From Rhodococcus sp. NBC_00297 (GTDB lineage Bacteria; Actinomycetota; Actinomycetes; Mycobacteriales; Mycobacteriaceae): a stretch of 64,000 bases of DNA. Position 1 is the first letter of the stretch. The number at the start of each line of letters is the position of its first letter. Below are positions 42,988 through 51,672 of the stretch, piece by piece. Both the position numbers and the translations under genes were made by a program. Where the stretch lies: assembly GCF_036173065.1 (NCBI RefSeq), contig NZ_CP108041.1, forward strand, positions 3,289,001 to 3,353,000, given 5' to 3'. The notes beneath the pieces are model-generated. The model made no database searches, was not told the origin of the DNA, and worked only from the letters and a program-made list of their open reading frames with translations.

Positions 42988-45900
42988 TGTCGGAGCTACT
43001 CCCGCTCGCACAAGCCGATCGAATCGCCGCAAGTCTGATCGATTATCTCGGAACGACTTTTGCACTGTCCGACCCCGACGCGCGGCGCACCCTCGACGAC
43101 TTTCTGTCCGACCCGTCGAACGGCATGTTCCGTGGACCCTATCTGCGGCTGCGCCTTCCCTTCCGGCCTGCCGCTGACGGTTGGCGCGATAATTTGGAGT
43201 GGTACGAGGGCTTTCCGCCCTATGGCCACCAGGCCGCGGCGTTCGAGCGCCTCAGCTCGTACGGCCCGGACGGTACAGACGTGCAACCCCGGCCGACCCT
43301 TGTCACCACCGGTACGGGCTCCGGCAAGACCGAAGCGTTTCTGTACCCGATCCTCGATCACGTGCAGCGCGCGAAGCGTCGCGGTATCACCGGTACCAAG
43401 GCGATCATCCTTTATCCGATGAACGCGCTGGCCAATGACCAGGCCGGGCGCCTCGCTCGAACCATCGCCGGCAACACTGCATTAGCCGGGGTTACGGCCG
43501 CGCTCTACACCGGCGAGGCGGGAGACGAGCGCACCGTCGTTTCCGCTGACGGACTCATCACCGACCGAGACGTCATACGCAGCGTCGCCCCCGACATCCT
43601 GCTCACCAACTACAAGATGCTCGACCAGCTTCTACTTCGCAGTGCCGACGCAGGATTGTGGCAACAAAGCGCCCATAGTCTGCAGTACCTGGTACTCGAC
43701 GAGTTTCACACCTACGACGGTGCTCAAGGGACCGACGTGTCGATGCTCCTTCGCCGACTAGGCATGACGCTCAGCGCTATTCGCGGTGAAAAGGCCGACG
43801 CGTCCGTCGATATGTCGTCGAGCCCGCTGGGGACGATCACGCCGATCGCCACATCGGCAACCCTAGGAGACAGCAACGATCCAACGGCGATGCTGGATTT
43901 CGCACGAACCGTCTTCGGGCAACAATTCTCCGACGATGCCGTCATCACCGAATCACGCCTCTCCCTGGACGAGTGGAGGTTCGGCGGTGGCTCGGATCAG
44001 CTCGGCACCGCTCCGCCACCGTTGGCCGCCATTGATGACGACCTCGTCGTCGCCCTCGCGGATGCCGGCGCGCGTCGGGATCCGGCGGAGGTCACCGATG
44101 CGGTCTGTCGCGCGCTGACTGGCGATGTCCTCGGCACGGACGGTGTCCTGGAATTGTCCGATCCGCTGGCCATCGTTCGTGCACACCCTCTGGTGGGTCG
44201 TCTGGTCGGCAGATGCGCGGCAGCCGTCTCGGTCGCCGACCTTGCCGAATCCGACCTCTTCGCGCCAGACGACGGTTCGGACACCTTCGCAGTCGCCACC
44301 GGAAGCGGCTCAGGGTGGTCCGGCTCTGAAGTCGGACCACTGCAACGCCGGGTCGCGTTGGGCGCACTCATCACGGCACTCAGCCATATCCGCGCCGTTG
44401 GTCCGAATCGACACGCTCTGTCGATCGACGTCCACCTCTGGATTCGTGAACTCACGCGTCTCGACAGGGCTGTCTCGGATGCCCCGTCCTTCACCTGGAG
44501 CGACGACGGCATTCTCGTCGATGCGCTGGGCGGCGACCATGACACTGCGCCCTCGCTTCCCGCGGTGTACTGCCGCTTGTGCAACCGGTCCGGGTGGGGC
44601 GTAGTCCTCGCGCCCACGGGAACCGATCTCGACACAGATGAAGCGACCATCCGCCGACGTCGTGCCGCCAACGACGACCGTTTCCGTGCGCTCATCCATG
44701 CCCCCGCCGAGGGCGATCTCGGTGCGGATGCTCCCGTCCCTGTCCAGGAACCCGGGGACACATCACGGCTGGCGTGGCTCATTACCGCAGAGCGGCGCAT
44801 CGTCACGGCACGGCCCGACATCGCCACTCTCGCTGAAGGTGGCGCAGTTCCGGTCCTCGTCGACCTGGGCGCCGACGCCGGAACCAACGCGGTGCGCGAC
44901 GTGTGCCCGTCCTGCGGGCAGCGAGACGGCATCCGTTTTCTCGGATCGGCCATTGCCACCATGCTGTCGGTGTCGCTGTCAACGATGTTCGGAACACCCG
45001 ACCTCGACTCGGCGGAGAAACGCGCATTGGTCTTCACCGACAGCGTGCAGGATGCCGCACACCGGGCCGGATTCGTCCAAGCCCGATCTCGATCGCTGAC
45101 GCTGCGAGCTCTCATCCGTCGGGCCGTTCCGGAGGATGGTCTCGACCTTGAATCATTGGCCCAGACGATGATTTCGGACGCTGGGGACGACAAGCATGCC
45201 CGGTACCGCTTGCTGCCGCCGGATCTCGCCGACCGTGACGAGTTCGCGATGTTCTGGACGCGCCCCAAGCTTGCCCAGGTGGGCACATCACGGTCGCGGG
45301 TGGCCAAGCGGCTGCTGCTCGACCTCTCATTGGAATTCGGTCTCAGATCCACCGTGGGCCGGACGCTCAGCCGCACCGGGACTGCCGTGGCCGAGGTCGC
45401 CGTCCCAGTCGTCACCCTGCGCACAGCGGGGCGGGCGGCGGTCGAATCCGCCGGATTGCAGCTGACATTCGACGAGGGACCTACGGACGAGCGACTGGTC
45501 CGCTGGGCACGCGGGGTGGTCGAACACATGCGACTGCGTGGAGCAATTGCTCATGTGTGGTTCGAGAAGTTCCGCGCCGAGGACGGCGCGCGCTGGCGCG
45601 TGACGGGCGGGCGGCCCCGCGGCGACGGCATGCCCGCATTCGGTCGAGGTAATTCCGCACCCGGATTCCCGCTGATCGGCAAACTCGAGCGAAGTGACTC
45701 CGACCTCGAACCAGTAGCCGCAACCCGTGGATGGCACGCTCAGTGGGCGGCGAAAAATCTCGGCGTGACACGCGCCGAGGGCGCCGGCATTGCGCGTCTG
45801 CTGGTCGAACGGCTTGCTCGCGATGGGGTCCTCGGCGAGCTGGCCACCGCCACCGGAAACCGCACGTTTGCGCTTGCACCCAGTTCCATTGTCGTGCGGC

Positions 45901-48900
45901 CGCTCGACACGGTCGCGATCGCAGCGGAGTCCGCCTCGTTGATCTGCTCGGTATGTGGGGACGTCAGTGTGCTCGGTACCAGCGCCACCGCGCAGCTGAT
46001 TCACGGACCCTGTTTCCTCGATCGGTGCAGCGGCACACTCGAACCGCATCCGATCGCCGACAACTTCTACCGGGAGATGTACCGAGACAACGATGTACGA
46101 CGCGTAGTGGCGCGAGAACACACGTCACTTCTCGACGACGAGACACGTCTGAGGTACGAGTCGGAGTTCAAGGCGTCCGATCCCGAGCCGGATGCGCCGA
46201 ACGTCCTGGTGGCAACCCCGACATTGGAAATGGGAATCGACATCGGCGACCTGTCTGCGGTGATGCTGTCATCGCTGCCGAAGTCGGTGGCGTCGTATGT
46301 TCAACGAGTTGGCCGCGCCGGTCGTCTCACCGGTAATGCACTGGCTCTCGCCTATGTCACCGCGCGGGGTGATCAGCTTCCGCGGTTCGCCCGCCCGGAC
46401 ACTACTATCAACGGGTCCGTCAGACCACCTGCGACGTATCTCGATGCCGAAGAAATTTTGCGGCGTCAGTTTGTTGCCTCGGTCGCGGACCGCGCGGCAC
46501 GGCGGTCGGATCGGATCCACCCCCGCACCATCTCCGAGGCGCTGGGAGCGACCGGTCCGGAGACCTTCATCGGACAGCTCATCTCGGACGCGGAAGCACA
46601 CGCCGTCGACTACGTCGACGAATTCCTTGCCGGTTTCCCCAGCCTGGACCCCGACGTCGCAGCGCGGCTGCGGGCTTTCCCCGAAGCGACGCACGGACCG
46701 GGAACGAGCGAGCTCGCGGAACGCGGCCACAGAGCATCCACCGAATGGAAACACCGGGTGGAGACGCTGCTCCATCGGAGCAAAGCCATCAATGCGAGCC
46801 TCAAAGAGCTTGGCCAGCAAGCCGGAAACTCGGCTGCGACAGACGAAGACAAGGCTGCCTACCGCACTGCGCGGGTCTCTGTGGGGCTCGTCGCGAAGCA
46901 ACTGTCGTCGCTGCGGTCGCAATACTGGATCAGCGCGCTCGAGACGTTCGGGCTGCTACCGAATTACACGCTTCTCGACGACTCGGTAACGCTGTCCGTG
47001 GCGGTCCACTGGGTCGACCCGGCGTCGGCGGAATGGCGTCAAACGGACTTCGAGCTCAAACGTGCTTCTGCGCAGGCGCTTCGAGACTTCGCCCCGGGCT
47101 CCACCTTTTACGCCGGCGGCTACGCCATCGAAATCGATGCAGTGGATCTCGGCGTCGACAACGACGCCATCCGCACGTGGGCATGTTGTCCGGCCTGCGG
47201 ATTCATCGCGGAACTGCATATCGACCGGGCGGCGCCCACTACATGCCCGCGATGCGGTAGCGCTGCGATCGCCGATACCGGCCAGACGCTGCCGGTTATC
47301 GAACTGACCAGCGTGTCCGCCGTGATTCGTCGGGACGAGGCTGCCATCGACGACAGCAGGGACGAGCGCAACCGCACGCCGTACAGCATCGTCACGGCGG
47401 CAGATATAGATCCGAGCCGCTACGCACGTCGGTGGTTCGTCGACGATCTCGGTTTCGGTGTCACTCACCGGCGCGACATGACGATTCGATGGATCAACAC
47501 GGGGAGCAGTCGCACCGGCGGGTCATCCCGTCAATTGGCCGGATCCGAGGTCGAATCAGGCATGTTCCGGGTGTGTTCGGAATGCGGAAAGCTCGACACC
47601 GACACTCGGCAGAACCATCCCAGGGAACACCGCCCGTGGTGTTCGTTGCGGAAGGCTGCAGAAGAGTCGACTACGACATTGGCGCTTGCGCGATCCCTGA
47701 CAACCGAGGGCATCGTCCTGCGGCTGCCACCGTCGATCACCTGGGGTGACTCGTTTGCCGTGCCCTCGCTGTCGGCTGCCTTGCTCGTCGGCTTGCGTGA
47801 GCGCATCGGCGGCGAGCCGGACCACCTGCAGGTGGTCGTCGTGCAGGTTCCGACCACGTCCGGATCGGTAGTCCCGGGATTGTTGCTGCACGATGTCGTG
47901 CCCGGCGGGACCGGATATCTGGCCGACCTGGCCGGCCCCGAGAACATCTGGAACGTACTGCGGTTGGCGCACGACGTGGTTGCCAGGTGTCCTTGCGCGG
48001 GTGACGGCAAGCTGGCGTGCGAGAAGTGCCTGCTGCCGCTCGCAGCCCCGTCGGAGGTGCGCTTCACCTCGCGCAGCGCCGCCGAGCGACACCTCAGAAC
48101 GCTGCTCGCCGGCCGTGAACTGACACCCGACGACGACGCAGCTCTACCCGCGGCAATGCCGTGGGTGATAGTCGATGACGAACCGGCCGACGATGATCCC
48201 GAATCTGCGCTCGAACGTAGGTTCCGTACCGAATTCGCCCGACGCCTCGACGCCCTAGGCGCCAATGTGTCGCAGACGCCGTCGGATCGCGGGATCGTTC
48301 TCACGATTTCGCTCGGCCCTGGCAACCGGTGGACACTTCGCCCCCAGGAGAATGTGCTCGGATCCAAGCCAGACTTTCTCCTGACATCCGCCAACCCCGG
48401 TGTCCCGCCGACGGCGATCTTCACCGACGGACGACGCTGGCACGCCACCGCGACACACAACCGCATTGCCGACGACGCCGAAAAGCGTCGTAATCTTCGC
48501 GACGGTGGGTACCAGGTTATAGCGGTCACCCATGAAGATTTGCAAGACAACTCCGTGGTCAGCGGTGCGCTGCGTCGTGAACTCGTCCCGGGGGTCCTGC
48601 GCATCGCGGGCGACACCCTGTCGAAGAGCTCCCTCGACCTGGTGTTCGGTACCGCGCTCGATTTGCTCATCGCCTGGGTCCAGAACCCCACCCCTGCCCC
48701 GAGGCGAGCACTTGCGCAACATCTTCCGATCCTCGCCGTCAGTGCCGTGGCGGCGACGGCCGTCCGATCGGGCGGAGGGTCGCCCGCCCAGCTGGCGCTG
48801 GATGCGCTCGACGGCGGAGCAATCACCCATGCAGACGGTGACACGTTCGTCTGGCGGTCGGCAACACTAGCGGTGGCGATTCGCATCCCCGGCGGTGGAC

Positions 48901-49391
48901 ATCAAGAGTCGGAAATCGCCGTCGTTCTCGATGACAGCGACGACGTTCTGGGCGACAGCTCGGTAGATGCCTGGCGTGAATGGTTGTTGTGGTCGAACCT
49001 GCTTCAGCTGCGGACCAGAGCGGCCGCCATCAGCTCGCGCCGTCACCTCGCATCGGCGTCGATGACGATCGGTGTCGATGACACAACTGCCGAGACCGCG
49101 GCTGCCACCGGGTTAGATCCGGCGTGGCAAGCAGTGTTCGACGAGGTCACCGACGTCGCCAAGTCCTTTGTGCTGGCACTCGCCGCGGCCGGTGTTCCCG
49201 TACCGGTGGTCGGCGAGGAAGTGAATGGGCTTCCCATCGAGATCTCCTGGCCGAAACAGCACATTGCAAGCAACTTTGACCTCAACGACCGCGACCGGCA
49301 GGAGCTGAGGGATGCCGGATGGACCATCGTCTTGCCTGACGCCGAGATTGCCGCGGCCGCACTCGACGCCGTAACGAATGGGAGCAGCTAA
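42987..49391 (+). CDS. Giant DEAD/DEAH helicase with DUF1998 (MrfA-like)
   Basis: The product is 2134 residues, about twice most members. Motifs: TGTGSGKTEAF (~109), DEFHTYDGAQG (~238), ATSATLGD (~288), a long insertion of ~750 residues, TPTLEMGIDIG (~1075), QRVGRAGR (~1106), paired zinc-type cysteines CPACGF and CPRCGS (~1402), then a DUF1998 part with HDVVPGGTGYLADL (~1635) and CPCAGDGKLACEKC (~1669). Helicase plus DUF1998 in one chain recalls MrfA (crosslink repair) and mirrors DrmA+DrmB as separate chains in operon A. The last ~350 residues are unassigned. ATG 42987 shares one base with the previous stop; TTG 42984 is less likely. Confidence 0.86.
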   Translation: MSELLPLAQADRIAASLIDYLGTTFALSDPDARRTLDDFLSDPSNGMFRGPYLRLRLPFRPAADGWRDNLEWYEGFPPYGHQAAAFERLSSYGPDGTDVQPRPTLVTTGTGSGKTEAFLYPILDHVQRAKRRGITGTKAIILYPMNALANDQAGRLARTIAGNTALAGVTAALYTGEAGDERTVVSADGLITDRDVIRSVAPDILLTNYKMLDQLLLRSADAGLWQQSAHSLQYLVLDEFHTYDGAQGTDVSMLLRRLGMTLSAIRGEKADASVDMSSSPLGTITPIATSATLGDSNDPTAMLDFARTVFGQQFSDDAVITESRLSLDEWRFGGGSDQLGTAPPPLAAIDDDLVVALADAGARRDPAEVTDAVCRALTGDVLGTDGVLELSDPLAIVRAHPLVGRLVGRCAAAVSVADLAESDLFAPDDGSDTFAVATGSGSGWSGSEVGPLQRRVALGALITALSHIRAVGPNRHALSIDVHLWIRELTRLDRAVSDAPSFTWSDDGILVDALGGDHDTAPSLPAVYCRLCNRSGWGVVLAPTGTDLDTDEATIRRRRAANDDRFRALIHAPAEGDLGADAPVPVQEPGDTSRLAWLITAERRIVTARPDIATLAEGGAVPVLVDLGADAGTNAVRDVCPSCGQRDGIRFLGSAIATMLSVSLSTMFGTPDLDSAEKRALVFTDSVQDAAHRAGFVQARSRSLTLRALIRRAVPEDGLDLESLAQTMISDAGDDKHARYRLLPPDLADRDEFAMFWTRPKLAQVGTSRSRVAKRLLLDLSLEFGLRSTVGRTLSRTGTAVAEVAVPVVTLRTAGRAAVESAGLQLTFDEGPTDERLVRWARGVVEHMRLRGAIAHVWFEKFRAEDGARWRVTGGRPRGDGMPAFGRGNSAPGFPLIGKLERSDSDLEPVAATRGWHAQWAAKNLGVTRAEGAGIARLLVERLARDGVLGELATATGNRTFALAPSSIVVRPLDTVAIAAESASLICSVCGDVSVLGTSATAQLIHGPCFLDRCSGTLEPHPIADNFYREMYRDNDVRRVVAREHTSLLDDETRLRYESEFKASDPEPDAPNVLVATPTLEMGIDIGDLSAVMLSSLPKSVASYVQRVGRAGRLTGNALALAYVTARGDQLPRFARPDTTINGSVRPPATYLDAEEILRRQFVASVADRAARRSDRIHPRTISEALGATGPETFIGQLISDAEAHAVDYVDEFLAGFPSLDPDVAARLRAFPEATHGPGTSELAERGHRASTEWKHRVETLLHRSKAINASLKELGQQAGNSAATDEDKAAYRTARVSVGLVAKQLSSLRSQYWISALETFGLLPNYTLLDDSVTLSVAVHWVDPASAEWRQTDFELKRASAQALRDFAPGSTFYAGGYAIEIDAVDLGVDNDAIRTWACCPACGFIAELHIDRAAPTTCPRCGSAAIADTGQTLPVIELTSVSAVIRRDEAAIDDSRDERNRTPYSIVTAADIDPSRYARRWFVDDLGFGVTHRRDMTIRWINTGSSRTGGSSRQLAGSEVESGMFRVCSECGKLDTDTRQNHPREHRPWCSLRKAAEESTTTLALARSLTTEGIVLRLPPSITWGDSFAVPSLSAALLVGLRERIGGEPDHLQVVVVQVPTTSGSVVPGLLLHDVVPGGTGYLADLAGPENIWNVLRLAHDVVARCPCAGDGKLACEKCLLPLAAPSEVRFTSRSAAERHLRTLLAGRELTPDDDAALPAAMPWVIVDDEPADDDPESALERRFRTEFARRLDALGANVSQTPSDRGIVLTISLGPGNRWTLRPQENVLGSKPDFLLTSANPGVPPTAIFTDGRRWHATATHNRIADDAEKRRNLRDGGYQVIAVTHEDLQDNSVVSGALRRELVPGVLRIAGDTLSKSSLDLVFGTALDLLIAWVQNPTPAPRRALAQHLPILAVSAVAATAVRSGGGSPAQLALDALDGGAITHADGDTFVWRSATLAVAIRIPGGGHQESEIAVVLDDSDDVLGDSSVDAWREWLLWSNLLQLRTRAAAISSRRHLASASMTIGVDDTTAETAAATGLDPAWQAVFDEVTDVAKSFVLALAAAGVPVPVVGEEVNGLPIEISWPKQHIASNFDLNDRDRQELRDAGWTIVLPDAEIAAAALDAVTNGSS

Positions 49392-51595
49392 TGCCGCAAA
49401 TCGTCCTAGGCGACATGAACAACATCGACGGCAGTGTGCAGAGAAAGGTGTTTGCCTTCCTCCAGAAACTGATGCAATCGCACGCGTCGTCCGGCCTGCA
49501 CATCGAGCCGATGGCAAACTCGGCCGACCCTCGTGCTCGTACGGGTCGCGTCGACAATTTCTGGCGTGCTGTTCTATTCGAGATCACCGACCCCGACCGC
49601 GACCGACTGTTCGTGTTCGTCGGCGCCTACCCCCACGACGAAGCCATCGAAATCGCCAGAACCCGACGGTTGGCTATCAACCCACGCAACGGTATCGCCG
49701 AGATTTCGTACCAGCCGGAGCGAGTTGCGGCGGCAAGTGCTGCGGTACCGGCGCCGTCTGCGCTCAAACCGGTCGACGATCGAACACTGCGCTCACGGGG
49801 GTTTGCGCACGAGGATCTCACTGCTCTGGGAATGGACAGCGCTTTCGCCGACGGAGCTCTAGAGATCGGCGACGAGGACGAGATCCTCGCCTACGCGCAA
49901 AAGGCGCCAGCGAAATGGCAAGGCGAGGCATTCGTCGACCTCGCAACCGGAACTGCACTGTCGGACGTTCAAGATCGTTACGCGCTTCGACTCGAGATTC
50001 CCAAGAAGGGGACCGAAGACGAGCGTCTGATCGCCGCCCTGAAACACCCGGCGGCTCGGATGCAGTTCGCGTTCGTTGAGGACAACGACGAGCTGCGTGC
50101 AGCCATCGAGGCAGCCGACTTCGCCGCGTGGCGGGTGTTTCTGCATCCCGAGCAGCGAGTCTGGGTCGAGAAGGATCAAACCGGCCCGTTCCGGCTGACC
50201 GGTGGTGCAGGCACGGGCAAAACCGTGGTGCTCCTACACAGGGCGAGATACCTGGCTCAACGCAATCCAGCGGCGCGAATAGTGCTCACCACATTCAACC
50301 GAACTCTTGCCGACAGTCTTGTCGAGCAACTCAAGCTTCTGGATCCGTCACTGCCGATCGCCGCCGACGTCGGGCAACCAGGGATTTTCGTGGCCAGTGT
50401 CGACAGCATCGCTGCGCGGGTCCTGCATCGCCACAAAGGGGACCTCGACGGAACCGCGGATGACCCCGGGCCGGTCGGTCGTGTTCTGGGCCCGCGAACA
50501 TCAGAACTTTTCGGCCGCCGGATCGACGACGCATGGAAGAACGCCATTGCCGTCGGTGGGGTCGATCTTCCACCAGAGTTGTCGATTCCGTCGTTCTTCG
50601 AAACTGAATACAGCCTTGTCGTTTTGCCACACGGCATCACCGAACGCGACGGATACCTCAGGGTGCGGCGCGGGGGCCGAGGTGTGTCCCTCAACCGGGG
50701 AAAGCGCAACGCAGTGTGGGATGTCATCGAAAGCTATCGCTCCGGCGCAGCCGCATCCGGATACGCCGACTTCGAGGAGAAAGCAGCGATCGCGGCCGAG
50801 GTTGTCAAATCCGTCGAGGGCGGGTTAGCCGATCACGTGATCGTCGACGAAGCGCAAGACCTCACGCCGAGTCGGTTCAAGCTGCTTCGCGCGCTGGCAC
50901 CCGCCGGCCCCGACGATTTGTTTTTCGCCGAAGACGCTCACCAGCGCATCTATGGCCAGAAGATCGTTCTCGGACAACTCGGAATCAAAATTGTCGGTCG
51001 ATCTCGACGGTTGACGTTGAACTACCGCACGACTCAGCAGAACTTGCACTACGCACTCGAGGTGCTGACCGGAGACGATTTCGTCGGCCTCGAGGGTGAC
51101 AGCGAGAACGCTGCCGGCTACCGATCCGCGAGGACGGGCCCGACGCCCACGACTGTCCAGGCCGAAAACCTATCGGACCTCTACGACAAAGTTGCGGAGC
51201 AGATTCTGGCGTGGGGCGGAGGCGAGACGTCCTCGATCGGGCTTCTCGCGACCGCGAACAAAGAGGCCTCTGCGCTTCCGCGCGCGCTCGGGGAGCGTGG
51301 GGTTACAGCCACATTCGTCGACAACACCAGCAAATCGTCATCAGCCGGCGTGCAGGCAATGACCATGTACCGCGCCAAGGGCATGGAGTTCGCCAACGTC
51401 ATCCTGGTCGGCGTGAGTGCGAACGCCATGCCACGGGACTACATCATCGCCCAGTTGCCCGAGGGGGACCGGGACGACGCGCTTCAGCGGGAGAGATCGC
51501 TCGTCTACGTCGCCGCAACCAGAGCCAGAGATGAGCTGGCCGTCATGTGGGTGGGGGAGAGAAGCAGTTTGGTGCCCAGCGGTCAAGCGTTGTGA
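49391..51595 (+). CDS. UvrD-type helicase with RelE-like N-terminus
   Basis: The product is 734 residues. The first ~110 residues (FWRAVLFEITDPDRDRLFVFVGAYPHDEA, read in pieces) resemble the RelE/ParE fold often fused to this helicase group. Then a UvrD core: Walker A GGAGTGKTV (~272), DEAQDLTPS (~486), AEDAHQRIY, LNYRTTQ, YRAKGMEFANV (~660) and ATRARDEL (~710). It should be a single-strand DNA translocase or a DNA-damage/phage-DNA responder. The ATG shares a base with the helicase stop (TAATG), so the four genes from 35330 on form one coupled transcript. It ends that chain; a 77-base gap follows. Confidence 0.86.
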   Translation: MPQIVLGDMNNIDGSVQRKVFAFLQKLMQSHASSGLHIEPMANSADPRARTGRVDNFWRAVLFEITDPDRDRLFVFVGAYPHDEAIEIARTRRLAINPRNGIAEISYQPERVAAASAAVPAPSALKPVDDRTLRSRGFAHEDLTALGMDSAFADGALEIGDEDEILAYAQKAPAKWQGEAFVDLATGTALSDVQDRYALRLEIPKKGTEDERLIAALKHPAARMQFAFVEDNDELRAAIEAADFAAWRVFLHPEQRVWVEKDQTGPFRLTGGAGTGKTVVLLHRARYLAQRNPAARIVLTTFNRTLADSLVEQLKLLDPSLPIAADVGQPGIFVASVDSIAARVLHRHKGDLDGTADDPGPVGRVLGPRTSELFGRRIDDAWKNAIAVGGVDLPPELSIPSFFETEYSLVVLPHGITERDGYLRVRRGGRGVSLNRGKRNAVWDVIESYRSGAAASGYADFEEKAAIAAEVVKSVEGGLADHVIVDEAQDLTPSRFKLLRALAPAGPDDLFFAEDAHQRIYGQKIVLGQLGIKIVGRSRRLTLNYRTTQQNLHYALEVLTGDDFVGLEGDSENAAGYRSARTGPTPTTVQAENLSDLYDKVAEQILAWGGGETSSIGLLATANKEASALPRALGERGVTATFVDNTSKSSSAGVQAMTMYRAKGMEFANVILVGVSANAMPRDYIIAQLPEGDRDDALQRERSLVYVAATRARDELAVMWVGERSSLVPSGQAL

Positions 51596-51651
51596 TCAGG
51601 TCGACGCAGTTGAGTAACCCATTGGTCAGGGTCACGACCGATTCAGCCCGA

Positions 51652-51672
51652 TAGAATCAGGAGAGCAAATTA
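51652..51672 (+). promoter_or_regulatory. Possible promoter and RBS of the DUF262 gene
   Basis: TAGAAT (51652-51657) could be a -10 box, and AGGAGA (51659-51664) is a good ribosome-binding site 8 bases before GTG 51673. They overlap too closely for both to serve one mRNA unless transcription starts further up; the RBS is the surer of the two. Confidence 0.35.
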
